Positions 1 through 15,300 of a stretch of 64,000 nt of DNA are shown here, in pieces. The stretch lies in assembly GCA_033220425.1 (NCBI GenBank), contig CM065652.1, positions 4,526,001 to 4,590,000 on the forward strand. Reading direction: 5' to 3'. Position numbers and translations under genes: made by a program. The DNA comes from Lepraria neglecta (lineage: Eukaryota > Ascomycota > Lecanoromycetes > Lecanorales > Stereocaulaceae). Every line of letters starts with the position of its first letter. The stretch's first letter is position 1. The notes beneath the pieces are model-generated. The model made no database searches. It saw only the letters and a list, made by a program, of their open reading frames with translations, and was not told the DNA's origin.

Positions 1-711
1 ACTATATAGATTGGTTATATCTAATATACGAACTAGTAAGATAATATACTAAAGGAGAACTATCTAAAGGATATAGTTTCTAACGATAGATATATTATAT
101 TAAAGATTTATATAAGTAGTACCTAGCTTAAAAGCGAAAATATTAGTACTTCCTAGGGAACGGATAGATATAGATAAATAACTTACGAAGAGAATTAATC
201 TACGATCTAAATATAGAAGAATATTATATAATAGAATAGTATATATACTTCTATAAGAAATATTAAAAGTATATAAAATAGAAAGAACTTATAGAATTCC
301 TTCCCGTTTAGGGAAAAGAGTAATCCCTTATAGTAGGGGTAGCTATAAGGAGATTAATATATTAACCCCCAAATAATATTTGTGTTCCGCGCAGTATAAT
401 ATATATATTAAAATACTAGTAGTTATTAATAGATAGCGGACCGTTGTGATAATAGATTCTAGAGCTACTAGAAACGTTATTTTACAAGATTTAGTACGGA
501 TAATAGGAATACTAACTCGAAAGAAGTTATAGTAGTATAACCTTTAGATAGCTAATAGGTTAATACTATTAATAGAAAAGGTAGACGAAGAGATACTTTT
601 ATTACCTATTATAATTTAGTACTACTATAAGGAGATTACCTTTAATATCGTTAGGATAGCTACCTATTATATAATTTTAGAAATACCTTAGTTAAAGAAG
701 TATAACCTAAC

Positions 712-1681
712 AAGTGAGTGCCCGTAATCTTCACAGAAGATTACCGTAAAAACGGCTATATCTCGCTTATTTTATACTCGATTTCGAAGATTTAAGCGGA
801 ATTAGAAAGCCCTCTATTTATAGTATATTTTATATATATAAAGTTAAGCCCTAATCCTAATAGTGCAAAAGTTATTAAGGATTTAGTATATTAGTGCGTC
901 GGGGGCGGCTGCGGGGGTAGCCTCAGGGAAGTCCGCAGGCAAAAACATGTTTTTTGAGCTTTCCTTAGCCAAACCTTAGCCAAATTTCAAAATTCGAACG
1001 GCGTTAGAAAGCGCATGCTTGGTTCCAAAACTTATGAAATCATTTCGATATCATATAACGTATATAGCGCGGGGCATTGCTGCGAAGAAGTTGCAGTGCG
1101 CATTCAACTTTTGATGTTCCAGGGTCCGGGGGTGCCAAGCTCAGTGCTTAGCATCTGGCACCGCCAGAAAAACATGGCGAAAACGCTTCTTTCGCTCATA
1201 ACTTTTGCGCAAATGGACCGATTTTGAAAATTTCGACGGTGTTGGAAAGCGCATACTTGGTTCCAAAACTTATGAAATCATTTCGATATCATATGACGTA
1301 TATAGCGCGGGGAAGTACTGCAAAGAAGTTACGGTGCGTATTCAGCTCAATGCTTGGTATTTGCCACTGAGCTTCGCGGTACATGCAGAATATGGCGAAA
1401 ACGCTTCTTTTGCTCATAACTATTGCGTAAATGGACCGATTCTAAAAATTCTTGATGCGCAAGCAAGCTAATGATTGACTCCAAAACATATGAAATCATC
1501 TCGATATCATATGAGGTATGTGGCGCGGGGAAGTAGTGCGAAGAAGTTGCGATGCGAATTCAACTTTTGGTGGTTGAAGGCGCTAGCCGAGAGAGGGAAT
1601 GCAGAATATAGGGCCAATCTGATTGGCTACAAGTGCGGAATTGCTCCGAATTTCCTCATAATCTATTATTAGAAGAAAGAT
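712..1681. repeat. Unclassified ~970-bp repeat with three internal ~220-240-bp units, inserted in B1
   Basis: Interrupts B1: flanking sequence rejoins to match the uninterrupted copies at about 23,580 and 33,900. It opens with a short hairpin (TAATCTTC-ACA-GAAGATTA) at about 733-751. From about 990 it contains three diverged direct repeats starting near 990, 1230 and 1449, each with a GGTTCCAAAACTTATGAAAT-like core. It keeps many CpA/TpG dinucleotides, unlike its host, so it is younger or less mutated. Short frames in it read alike because the units repeat; no protein family is recognised. No clear target duplication and no terminal inverted repeats. Related copies lie at about 57,930-59,045. 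Confidence 0.7.
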
Positions 1682-4600
1682 AATCGATTAGATAAGAGGA
1701 GTACTCGAGATTAGAAGATTTAGCTATATTACTAAAATCGAACCTATATATCGATAGCGGATAATAGTAGATAAGAAGTTGAACCGAAGACCGATCGAGG
1801 TATATATTACCTTAGCTTCGTATAAGGATAATACTAAAAGGTAGTCTAACTCTATAGTTACTAGTAAAGGTTGGCGGGATAAAGAAGTAAGAGTTAAAGG
1901 AGGAATAGATATACCCTCCGTCCCTCGAGAATATAGTAAATAGATATATTTATTCGAGGAAGAGACGAATATAGAAGTATTACCTAGGTATTAGCTATAG
2001 GATTATAAGATTGAACTCGAATCTAGTAAATAGCCGATATTTAGATCTATTTACGTATTATTAGAGAAGGAACTTAAAGTACTTTGCGGGTATATTAATA
2101 AGAACCTTAAAAGGGGATTTATTTAGGAATCTAAATTACTAGTAGATTACCTAATCCTCTTTATACTAAAGAAGGACGGAAGCTTAAGACTATATATTAA
2201 CTATCGAAAGTTAAACGATATTACTATTAAAAATAGATATCTATTACTAAATATAGGAGAGCTATAGGATTAGCTCGATAAAGCAAAGATATTTACTAAA
2301 CTGGATCTTAGAGGTATATATAATCTAATTCGGATAAAAGAAGGCGAAGAATAGAAAACTACCTTCCGAATAAGATATAGCTACTATAAGTATCTAGTAA
2401 TATCGTTTAGACTTACTAACGCACTAGTAACCTACTAAGTATTTATTAATAACGTTATACGAGTATATTTAGATTAAATAGCGATAGCGTACCTCGATAA
2501 TATACTAATTTATTCTAAGAACAAGGAGGAATATATCGAGTATATATAGGATATCCTTAGATACCTATTGTAAGCGAAACTTCTCCTTAAACTAGAAAAG
2601 TATAAGTTTTATTAATTGTAACGGGGTCTAGGTATACGTGACTGATACAACTAATAAATTTGCTACTAGATAGACTAAATCCTGAGGAACCTAGGTGGGA
2701 GTCCTTAGAGACAATATATTTATCGAGGGAGATGGCACCCTCGCATCAAACCGATCCACTATACGACTTGCGCTATCGTATAGCCGGACTAGAGGGATAG
2801 TCTCCCGAATCTGGTCTAGTATCTCTATAATCGGCCTTTATAATTATCCTCCCTTTTCCAAGACGAGCTCCTATAAGGTAGTAAGCGTAGGAAGAAGAAT
2901 AATAGTAATCAGCTACCTCTACCGGAGCAGCTTTATAGTACGCCGGTACCCTATTATATAGATATTATACTAATACGCCAGTAATTATTAGACGACTACC
3001 GAGTAGACGAAATCCGACTTGAAGTCCGAGTCGATTAGTTGAATCGATATCTTTCGAACTTCAATCCTTCCGTCTTACACGATACCTTAGTCTTATTAAA
3101 ACTATAAAAATCTCCCTAGTAGGTAGGAAAATAGATAAAAGAGTACTATCGTTTGTAGTATCGCTACGGATATTAATACTTTCTTCTACCTTTACCCTTA
3201 TTTATAGACGTAGGTCTCTTTGGAACACGTCGTTATAGCCTCCTTCCGGCGGCTACTAATTCTGCTATAGACCTATTAGGGTATTCCTTATGAAACTTTC
3301 CTAATAGCTTCTATAGATAAGAGACCCCCTCGAAGGGTTCCTAAGTATCCTCTAAATTAGGATAACCTTCCTAATAGATTTAATAGTATAGACCTCCTAT
3401 CTTACTATCCTTACCGGGTTCGAAAATTATACTATCTATAACGCCAGCGATAATATAGTCCTATATATTACCCTCGTCAAATTCTATATCCTCTAGGCTT
3501 TAGCTTATCTCCCTCTACTTTAAAGAGTCCTTTTCTAGTAAGGATATATAGAATACATTATAAATTCGCCAGCCATCCGGTAGATTCAATTAGTACGACT
3601 ATAAGCCGATAATATATTTCTTAAACTCTAGCTTCCTATTTCGCTTTATCTTTATATACTTAGTATTTAACTAAACGCAGTCGCCGACTTTATAGTCTCG
3701 TAACTTCTAATATCTATTAGCGAACTCCGCTTATAATTGCTATACAGCCAAGATAGTATCCTTATATACGCCTATTAGTGTAAACAAGTATTTTGCGTTA
3801 TCAATCGCGGCGCGAGAACGAGATTTCGGATCGATTTCCTTGTCCTAAGATATCCTTAGACTATAGCTAAGGTTAGCCTCGAATAGCGATATACTAGTAG
3901 TAGAGTTCTTTATATTATTATAAGTAAACTCCGCTATAGGTAACTACTATACCTAGTCATCCTACTCCTAGTAGACGAATACTTATAAGTATTATTCTAT
4001 AGTGCTATTCTGTCGCTTAGTCTAGCTATTAGTCTAAGGGTGAAAAGCTGTCGAGAGGCGACGTCTTACCCCTAGGAAATACGTAAGGCTAGACTAGAAC
4101 TAAGAGGTGAATAGCGATCTACGGTCCGTTACTATAGAGTCCGGTAATCTATAATAGCGAACTAGATTCTTAATTAGTATCTAGGCGAACTGCTTAGCGT
4201 CGAGCGTCTTGTCTGCTACTATATAATATAATATCTTTATAAGATAGTCTACGATTATAAGGATCGAGTCGTATATATACCTATACTAATATTTTAATAG
4301 GGGTAGCCTAGTTATAAAGTCTAATAATATATCCTTCTATTTATAAGTAGGGACTAGTAAGGATATTAACTTGCTATACGATTTGTGCCTTAATAACTTA
4401 GTTATAGCGTATACAGAGTATATAGTAACGTATTCGCTTATATCCTTGGCAAGCTTCGGCTAGAAGTACTTATGTTAAATAAGTGCTTAAGTTTTCTTAG
4501 TACCGAAATAGTCTACTAGCGGACTATTATAATAGCGTTCTATAATAACGTCTCGTAATACCTTAGGAATATATATTTATCCCTTATAGTATAGTCTACC

Positions 4601-5489
4601 TCTAGCGAGACTATAGGGTTAGCTACTTAGGCCGCTTAGAGAGTTAATTATAGATTTCTTTAATTATTCTATAACGCTCCTCGTATAATCGTCCTCGAGA
4701 GTTAACTCTTTAAGTTAATTATTAAAAGACTAATCCTTAACGGAGTTACCCGTAGGGTCTTCGATTATAATAGTAGCTCGTATTTAGGCCTACTATCTAT
4801 ATATACCGGGTACCCCGTTAGTACCGATAACGAGTATCTAAAAGTAGCCTACTATAAAAGTAGACTACTCTATAGTATAGAACCCTTACAGGGTATACTT
4901 CAGCTTATTAAGTAGATAATAGTTCTCTTATTCGGTAATACTATTATCCTACTTATAGTCGGGGATCTAACTTAGTAGGTCCGCGGGATTATATTTCCCC
5001 TAACGATATTCGATGGTAAAGTTATAGCGACTTAGTTCTTGCGCCTAACGAATCTAGCGACTATTTAGTTATATAGTATTTATAAATCTCTTAAGATTAT
5101 AATAATCTATTAAGACCTGAGTCTTGTACCTACTACCCTTATAGTAGTAGCGCTAGTATTTGAATAACTTGACGATAGCTAATAGTTCTTTATTATATAT
5201 ATCGTACTAGGTCTCTACTAGAATTTATTTATATAAGTAGTATACTACTAGGTACTAAACTTCGCTATATAACTGACTCAGGATACTACTAATGGTATAG
5301 CCCGATATATTAGTCTCTACCTATACTAGTAGTTCTAGATTAAAGTACCTTAGTACCGGTACGGTAGTAAAAGCTATCTTTAAATCTTTAAAGGCCTTCT
5401 TTACCTTAGGTATAAGAATAAATAGACTTTTAGAGCTCTTTTCGTTTATCTTAGTACCTCTAGATATAGTAATTATATCCCTCTACACG

Positions 5490-5700
5490 TTAAAGACTAC
5501 TCGGGCGTATAAGTCTATATCTTTAGTAGCTACTCGGGCGTATAAGTCTATACCTTTGAAGACTACTCGAGCGTACAAGTCTATATCTAGGGTATCTTTA
5601 GATATAATATTTACATCCCTCTATACTATACCTCTAAATATAATATCTACACTTCTCTATATATTAGAGACTACTCGGGCGTACGAGTCTATATCTCTTT
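5490..5700 (-). repeat. Short tandem repeats inside fossil C (pol region)
   Basis: At least four imperfect copies of a unit containing actcgggcgtataagtctat (near 5496, 5530, 5565 and 5670), lying between the reverse transcriptase and RNase H regions. Probably a local expansion within this element copy. Confidence 0.5.
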
Positions 5701-7261
5701 TAGGTAGTAATATCTTTATGAACTCTACTAGAGGAGCTGTAATATAACTAAACCCCTTAATAAACCTGTAATAGAAATTCGCAAAGCCTATAAAGACCTA
5801 AATCTCTCGAATAGATTTCAGTTCTGGCCAGTTCTTAACTAACTAGATATAGTCTTCCTCTATACTCACCTCTATAGGGGCGATAATATAGCCTAGAAAG
5901 TATACCTTGTCTATACCGAAACGATACTTCTAAAGATTAATAAATAGACTATACTATCTCAATTTATCTAGAACCTACTTTATAGCCTTAATATACTTAG
6001 TACTAATATCTTATATATAAATAAGAATATTATCAAGGTAAACAATATAGAAGACATCTAGCTTTTCGGCTAATACTTGATTAATATACGCTTGGAATAT
6101 TATAGGGGCATTTATAAGCTCGAATAGTAAGACTTGGTACTCGAAGTAACTATAACGTATTCTAAACGCAGTCTTCTACTTATTACCCTTCTTGATACGA
6201 AGGCGGTAATACGCAGTAGTTAGATCTAATTAAGTATACCTCTTAGCTATAGCCAGGTAATTAATAGATTCTCCGACGAGGGGAAGAGGGTATCGATTCT
6301 TAATTATAATTATATTCAGTCTTTAATAGTCTATATAGAGGCGTAGACCTCTACCGGGCTTTCGTACGAAGAGGATTAGTAACCCCGCCGGCGATATAGA
6401 TGGCTGTATAAAGTCGTTAGTAAGGTTACTCTCAATATAGCCTTGTAAGGTCTCGAGCTCTACCTCGTTCAGGTTATAGATAGGACTATAGGGCGGCTAT
6501 CGCTCGTCTATAAGGTCGATAATATAATCTACAGGTCTATACTCTAGTAACCCTGTAGTACCACTGTCCGAAAAGATATCAGAGTATTTACTATACTCCG
6601 GCGGTATTTGTACTATCTTAGTAGCAGTACTACTTACCTAACTAATATATACGCGACGATTCCTATAGACCGGAGGATCGTTAGCGTTTACTACTTGACG
6701 TGTATATATAATAAAATAGTATGCTTCCTTGCCAATGGCAAGCTGAGCGAACTCCTTCGGATCTATAATATCTACTCGACAAGTAGTCGTAAGAGCTACT
6801 ACCGTAGTATAGATCCTCTATTAGAATAACTTCTTAACCTAATTAATATCTGGATTCGCTATAGTTAGCCATAGTATACTAAGAATTATTCGGGTATCGA
6901 TATCTATAGCGAGAAAGGTATCCTGAAAGTAGCGGACTTAGCCTTATTCGTCCTCTTGCTAGAATTCGATATAGTATATCCTATAGATCTTCACTGCCTC
7001 TCTATAGATTATACTTAGCCTAATATTAGTATTAAGTACTAGTAAGCCCATCTTCTGGGCGCTTATACGGTTAATAATATTTACTTTAGTACTACTATCT
7101 ACTAGTATACTAAAAGTCTTAGTCTTACCCTTTATATTCAGCACTAGGATATTACTAATAAAGATACTATCCATCTTTAACAGTTCCTTAATTCGCTAGG
7201 TTATAGCGTGAACCCTTACCGCCTATACCCTTGTATTAATAACAGGTTCTACCTTGGTAGC

Positions 7262-7396
7262 TAGCGGGGTATTCGATTCGACGTTCGACTCGGTATTCGA
7301 CTCGATATTCGACTCGATATTCGACTTAGTATTCGACTTAATATTCGACTCGATATTCGACTCGATATTCGACTCGATATTCGACTCGATATTCTA
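7262..7396 (-). repeat. 12-bp tandem repeat inside fossil C (gag-protease region)
   Basis: About ten copies of a 12-bp unit (atattcgactcg, with RIP-type variants). On the minus strand it would encode a repeating four-residue ESNI-like linker upstream of the retropepsin-like region. Length is likely variable between copies. Confidence 0.65.
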
Positions 7397-9305
7397 ACTC
7401 GGACTAGCGTTACCTAATAAGATATCTATTAGCTCGGATTTATCAACGAGGGGAGTCATTATAATTACTCCTCGTATAGGTATAGCGGTCGGAGCCATTA
7501 CTATACCTACTTGTTTTTTGCTATATCGAGTATTACTTAGGTATTATATAATATTTGTTCCTTTACTATACAATCGCGTGTCTTATATCTAGATAACCCG
7601 TATTTAAAGTACACCTAATCTTTCTATCGGCGGTCCCGGATATCTTTAGATAATTTGTCCTTCTATATAACAAAGGGATGCTTATTACCTAAGTCCTTCT
7701 TACTATTACGACTCTTCTTCTAATTATAATTAGCTATTTAGTCGGATTTATTATCCTTCTTCGAAACTTAGGTTTTTATAGACCCCTTAGGACGAGACTT
7801 ATCTCTCTATCTATCCTATATATATATTCTTACCGTTTTCTCGTATTAGTAAACCTAATATAATAGTTCGTATATAGTCTTTGGCCTAGAAATTAGCTTA
7901 TCTAGCTTTATCCTATACTCCTAAAGTAGTTATACTTAGAAGTAGTCGAAGAATTATTAATTAGTAAAAGATTATTCCCTATTAAGGGCCCTAAGGCGAA
8001 TATATAGCTTGTACGTGTAGTTATAATACTTATTAACCGAATTACCCTTTCGCTACCTTGCGTTTACCAGTTTCTAGCTACCTTCGGTATACGCCTCGTC
8101 TTTATCGCCCTTAAGGAACTCGTATAATAATATCTTAAAATATATCTATAAGTTAGCCCCTACCGGGAACTATAGTAACCAAGACTTCTAGTTAGTCTTA
8201 GCTCTATCCTCTAGGAAGCCTATAGTATAAGCGACTTTCTTCTTTATTTCCTCTATTTAATATACTTGGCCCGCTAGTATCTCGCCTTTAGGATCTTCTT
8301 GCTTAAAGCTTTTAGTATCGAACTAACGCTTATATTCGTATAGAAAGTTATCTAGTTCCTCCGGGGTATTATCCTTATATAGCTTTAGATCTTTTATCTT
8401 TAAGCTTAGGATCGATCTCTTTACCGTCCCTTACGTCTCGAAACTTAATAAAGCCTATTAATAGTATATCTAATAGGCCTGAAACGCCGTATACTCCTTA
8501 GTATTCACCTATATTATACTAGTACCGGCTTCTTCGCCCGCGTCGGCTCCTCTAAGCGTACTATCGCTAGAATCCAATCTAAGTTATTATCTTGCTCCCG
8601 CTAAGGAAGCTATTATAACTTATAGTTAACTATTCGATTTAATATTCGATTCGAATTTTAACTAACTAGCTCGACGCTAGCGTTAATCGGTAGGTAGGTA
8701 GTAGTAACGGTAGTTATAGCGTTGGTTGGTTATTAGACGGGTATACCCCCCTTACTATCGTGTCGATAATAGCGAGAGTTTCAGGATTTAGAAATATAAC
8801 GGGGTCTAGGTATACGTAACTGATATAACTAATGGATTTGCTACTAGATAGACTAAATCCTAAGGAACCTAGGTAGGAGTCCTTAGAGATAATATATTTA
8901 TCGAGGGAGATAGCACCCTCGTATCAAACCGATCTACTATACGACTTACGCTATCGTATAGCCGGACTAGAGGGATAGTCTCCCGAACCTGGTCTAGTAT
9001 CTCTATAATCGGCCCTTATATTAATAGTCGGTGGAATTTCTAGGATTTATAGTTAGTATAGAAGGTATTAGTATAAGCCTAGAGAAGATTAAAGCTATAG
9101 TAGAATAGCCTATACTATAAGACGTTAAAGTAGTATAAAGCTTCTTAGGATTCGCTAATTTTAATAGGAAATTTATTAAAGGCTACTCGAAGAAAGCGCT
9201 ACCTCTAATAGATATTACGAAGAAAGATATTAGATTTATATAGGGAAAAGACTAATAGAAATTATTCGATATACTAAAGAAAGTATATATAGACCTACTA
9301 GTACT

Positions 9306-12300
9306 TGTTACGATTAGGAAACATGATTAGGGATGCGCTCAAGGAGCGTAGCGCCCGTTATGGTTCGAGTCGACGAATTAGTATCCGACTCGGACAGACC
9401 CTAAAGGCTTGGCATATTAAGCGATGAGCGCAGTAGTCGCAATGAGCGTAGGTGCGATCAGTGCGATCAGTGCGATCAGGGATACTTGGCATGTTAAGCG
9501 ATGAGCGCAGTGGTCGCAATAAGCGCAGGTACGATTAGTACGACCAGTGCGATCAAGAATACTTGGCATGGATTTCGTATATCTATATATACGGAGTACT
9601 ACTTACTACTTGGAGTATCGTGCTTAACTTACTATTCAATTATTTACTATATACGATAGATCTCTTAGGCTAGGCACTAAATATATATTATCTAATTATA
9701 TACTAGACCCGCTTAGTATTACTTAAAGCCTACTTCACCCTCTTACTCTATTATACCTCTATCCCTATTAAGAATCAATCTATATATAATAGACTACCGC
9801 ACGTAACGTGGTTTATAATACTTTAAGTACCCTTAAGGATAAGTACTATACTAAGAGACCCTAGGGTACCTACTCTAAGCTCCTTAGGAGGAGGAAGCGG
9901 ATAGAGACGCCCTACTATTAATAAAGGACTTAGTAGGTATATTAAGATAGCCTAGCCCGACTTATACTATAGAGAGAGGGATAAGCTCGAGGGATAGCTA
10001 TCCTAGGTATTATTATATCTAAAGTTCTAAGGGGACCTTATACCTATATAGAGATATTCTACCTTTACTATTACTTACTTATATAGAAGAGCCTAAAAGT
10101 AGGTTGATCTGTTCCTAAAGAAGTATATAGAAGATAATAACGAGGATAGTAAGATTAAGTAGTAGATAGAAAGTATAGTAATATTTAGGCTTGAAATCTG
10201 CCGTATATTTAGACTATCTAATAAAGTTAATATAGTAATACGAACTATCTAGTACTTAACTTAGAAGAAGTCTATATCGGAGTATTCGACTTAGTTCTAG
10301 TAGTATATAGCAAAAACTAACTGGGACGATAACGTATTAATAACTATATATCGAAGAGGTCTAAAGGATAATATTAAGGACGAACTTATAAGGACGGGAA
10401 TTATTCTTAATACCCTCGATAAACTAATTAAAGAAGTAATTAAAATTAACGATAAGTTATTTAAAAGGACTATAGAAAAAAGGTATAATAGAGGAGTTAG
10501 CGGGATAGGACGCTCGAGCTTTTTTACTAAATCGAAGAGCTACTACCTAGGTTATAAAGAACGCGACCCTTATAGACTAGTGCTAATAGAACTAGATTTC
10601 ACGGAGAAGAAAGGTAAATAGGCCTTTAGAGGGCTAGCTAGGGGTAAGAAGCAGCAAGGGGGTAGGAAGAAAACACTTATATATTATAGCTATAGCAAAC
10701 CGGGCCACTTCGCTAGAGACTATAAGTCAAAAAATATAGTATATTAATAGTAGCTAAATATACTAGAAAAAGTACAGGACTAGGATAGTAATTCTAGTAG
10801 AATCTTACTAATATAGAACGAAGTCTATAGTTAGTAATAAGAAGAGGAATCTAACTTAGGAGATAAGGAGTTCTCCGACGATAGCTTTATAAATAAAGCT
10901 AATACTTAGATAGGGAAGCTATATATTAGAGATAGTAGTAACGCCTAGGGAAAGTAACCTAAGTAGGATTAGGATAAGGAAGAATTAGAATAGGAGATTA
11001 TAATTAAAAGAAAAGAACTACTAATAATACCCGAACCTATATCTACTATATCTAAGGAGAAGAGAGAATACTTAGAGGAAGAAAGACTAAAAGAATTCTA
11101 GAACGATTTTAGTATCTTAGACTTTAGGTATAACTACTATTACCCTAAATATAAGGAAGTCTACTAGAGATAGTATATAGAAAATAGTTGCGACTATTAT
11201 AGAATTAACTATAGAAAAGAACTGGGAGTTCTAATAAAATCATCCTATAGTAATTACTAGTACTATAAGTATAAGGACGATAGATACCCTTAGTACTTAG
11301 CAAGAAAGCGATAACTAAGCTACTTTCTACGCAAGAAAGATAAGGAAGAAGTATACTACCGAAACCAAATAAGACGTTAGAGTCTAGAAGCAAACCAGTA
11401 CCATCTATAATAGTAGTATATATATTTGCACGATAACTACAAGAAATATAAGTTCGAGAAGTAGCTTATAGGATTCCTCCCTATATAGGGAAAAGAGTAA
11501 TCCCTCGTAGCAGGGATAGCTATAAGGAGATTAATATATTAACCCCTAAATAATATCTATGTTCCGCGCAATATAATATATATATAAAGATACCGGTAAT
11601 TATTAACGGATAGCGGACCGTTACGATAATAGATTCTAGAGCTACTAGAAACTTTATCTCACGAGACTTAGTACGAATAACTAGAATACTAACTCGAAAG
11701 AAGTTATAGTAGTATAATCTTTAGATAGCTAACGAGTTAATACTATTAATAGGAAAGGTAGACGAAGAGATACTTTTATTACCTATTATAATTTAGTACT
11801 ACTATAAGGAGATTACCTTTAATATTATTAGGATAGCTACCTATTATATAATTTTAGAAATACCTTAGTTAAAGAAGTATAACCTAATAATCGATTAGGC
11901 TTAAGGAGTACTCAAGATAGATTAATCTAGAAATATTACTAGGATTATACCTACGTATTAGCAGCGTTTAATAGTAGATAAGAAGTCGAACCGAAGACTA
12001 GTCAAGGTATATATTACCTTAGCTTTATATAAGGACGGTACTAAAGGGTAGTCTAACTCTATAGTTACTAGTAAAGGTTAGCGGGATAATAAAGTAAGAG
12101 TTAAGAGAGGAACTAATATACTCTCTATCCCTCGGGAATATAGTAAGTAGGTATACTTATTCGAGGAAGAGACGAATATAGAAGTATTACCTAAGTATTA
12201 GCTATAGAATTATAAGATTAAATTTAAACCTAGTAAGTAACTAATATTTAGACCTATTTACGTATTATTAGAAAAGGAACTTAAAGTACTTCGCGGGTAT

Positions 12301-15300
12301 ATTAACAAGAACCTCAAAAAGGATTCATTCAAGAATCTAAATTACTAGTAGGTTACCTAATCCTCTTTATACTAAAGAAGGATAGAAGTTTATAACTATA
12401 CGTCGACTATTAAAAGTTAAACAATATTATAATTAAGAATAGATATCCTTTACCTAATATTAGCGAGCTATAGAATCGGCTTAGGAAAGCAAAGATATTT
12501 ACTAAACTAGATTTTAGAGGTATATATAATCTAATTTAGATAAAAGGAGGCGAAGAATAGAAAACTACCTTCTAAACAAGATATAGCTATTATAAGTATC
12601 TAGTAATACCGTTTAGACTTACTAACGTACTAGTAACCTACTAAGTACTTATTAATAATATTATACAAGTATACTTAGATTGAATAGTAATAATATACCT
12701 TAATAATATACTAATTTATTCTAAGAATAAGAAAGAATATATTACGTATATATAGGATATCCTTAGATATCTATTATAAGTAAAACTTCTTCTTAAACTA
12801 GAAAAGTACGAATTCTATAGGGAATTAGTAGAGTTTCTAGAATTTATAGTTAGTATAAAAGGTATTAGTATAAGCCCGGAGAAGATCAAGGCTATAGCTG
12901 AATAGTCTATACTATAGGACGTTAAAGTAGTATAAAGCTTCTTAGGATTTGCTAACTTTAATAGGAAGTTTATTAAGGGCTACTCTAAGAAAGTACTACT
13001 ACTAATAGATATTATAAAGAAAGATATCGGGTTTATATAGGGAAAAGACTAATAGAAATTATTTAATATATTAAAGAAAGTATATATAGATCTACTAGTA
13101 CTCTGTACCTTTTAAATAAACGAGCTAGCTTATATCGAAACGGATATATCGGATCTTATAATAGGAGTATACTTATACTAGATAAAAGACTAAAAATAGT
13201 ATCTAGTTACCTACTATTCAAGGAAGATATTAGTAGTAGAATAGAAGTATAATATACACGACAAGGAGTTACTTACTATAGTATATATACTTTAGAACTA
13301 GCGAGTATATATAGAAAGCTACTTAGACTTAACTATCTTTATAGACTATAAGAACCTTCTTAACTTTATAATAATAAAGGAGTTAAATAGATAATAGATC
13401 CGATAGTTAGAACTACTAGGTTAATATAAGTTTAAGATAACCTATACCCTAGGAAAGGATAATAGTTAAGTAGATACCCTTAGTAGATAATTAGACTATA
13501 TAGAAGAAAAGAATATTATAGAACGACTAATCCTAAAGAAAGAAGCCGATAGATTATTAGTACTATACTAGGTATTAGCTATAACCCTTTATATAATAGG
13601 ACCTAATATAACTAATAGGATCGTAAAGGCCTACGAAGATAATATATTCGTAATAATTCTAAGAAAGGATTAGCTAGATATAGTATTACTTAAATACCGG
13701 GAAAAGACTTATCTACCTAAGTAATATATAGAGGAAGTAGTTAGGGATTACTATAACGACCTATTATAAGGTTATCCGGGAGTCGCCAAAATAATAGAGC
13801 TCCTAGAAAGGAGATACGCGGCGCTAAAGCTTCGAGCGCGCGTTAAATAATATATTAAAGAATATATTTAATACTAGTAGAATAAGTCTATACGATATAC
13901 CAAATATAGATAAATATAATTTATACTAGTTCTAGAATTACTATAGGACGATATTATAATAGACTTTATAGTTAAGTTACTACTATCTAAGGATCTAGCT
14001 ACTTAGGATACCTTTAATTCAATTATAGTTATTATAGATAAACTAATAAAGTATACTATTATAGTACCTTTCAAGGAAACCTATAAAGTAGATTAGCTAG
14101 TATTTATATTATTAGACAGGCTAATAAGGGATTATAGTATACTAAAGTTAATTATATTAGATAGAGATAAGCTCTTTATATCTAATTACTAGAAGATACT
14201 TATCGGAGTAATTAGAACGAAACTAAAGATATCGATGGTATACTATCTATAGATAGATAGATAAATAGAACGTACAAATTAGATAATAGAAGTATACCTT
14301 AGGTACTATATTAACTAGAAATAGGATAACTAGATATTACTACTTCTAATAGTATAACTAGTATATAATAATAAGATATTAGATATAATAAAGCTAATAC
14401 TATTCTTTACTAATTATAGAAAGAATATAAATACTTTTCTATAATCTAGGGAGGGACCTAATATAGAAAAAGCCTTAGTAAAGGCGGATAAGCTAAAGAA
14501 TTTATATAAAGATATATAAAGATCTATTAAAAGCTTAAATTCTAAACTAAAGGAATAAATTAATAAGAAAAGAAAGAATATTCCTTAGCTAAAGAAGGGG
14601 GATAAAGTATACCTCCTAATAAAAAATATAAGAATAATAAGACTAAGTAAGAAACTAGATTATATTAAGGTTAGACTATTCTTAATTAAATAGGTAAAAG
14701 GACCTATTAATTATAAACTTAAGCTTCTACCTAATACTAAGGTATATCCGGTATTCTATATCTTACTCTTAGAGCTAGTAGACTCTAATCTACCCTTATA
14801 GGAAATATTTTATTATAATATTAAAGAAGAAACGGAGTTCGAGGTCGAGAGGATTCTAAATTAGGTTAATTAGAAGTATCTAGTTAAATAGAAAGGGTAT
14901 AATAATACCGAAAATACCTGGGAACCTCTTAGGAACCTCTAGAACTGCCAGGACCTTCTATAGAAGTTCCGGGAACGATCGGGAAGGAGGACCAATCGGT
15001 TCTGTCTAGGAAGCCAAACTGTTCGGACGAGACGTTGAACATCTAGTCGTTAGGGACGCTTGGAGCAGACCGCTAGTCTTCTTCTAACTCCCTAATATTC
15101 TATATCTTATAGTCTGCGATTTTCCGCTTCTCGTCTTTAGTATACTCGTACTGCGTTTAGAGATAGATAAGCTTGTTTTAGAGACGTATAGACTCCTCTA
15201 TCGAGTTTCGTATATATTCCTCTAACTCTTCGCGCGTAGTTTTTAACTATAACTACGCTTCCTTTCGTTCTATCTTGATACGATATATCTTAAGGGGTGA

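Larger units (their letters stand above)
2617..9020 (-). mobile_element. Complete but dead Ty3/gypsy fossil C (6.4 kb, 226-bp LTRs)
   Basis: LTRs at 2617-2842 and 8795-9020 (226 bp each, TGTAACGGGG... to ...CCTTATA) and a perfect 5-bp duplication TTAAT at 2612-2616 and 9021-9025. Coding strand is minus: gag about 8700-7500, a retropepsin-like stretch about 7170-6960, reverse transcriptase about 6700-5850 with a YLDD-box-like site near 6020-6045, RNase H about 5450-5000, integrase about 4800-3700. Structurally whole, but broken at very many places by RIP-like change. The LTRs are unrelated to those of families A, B and D, so this is a different gypsy lineage. Confidence 0.85.

Noticed and set aside
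1015-1672. Three short frames with similar translations (KTYEIISISY-type)
   Set aside because: Similarity follows from the 220-240-bp DNA repeat itself; the third unit is open in a different frame, so no evidence of a conserved protein.
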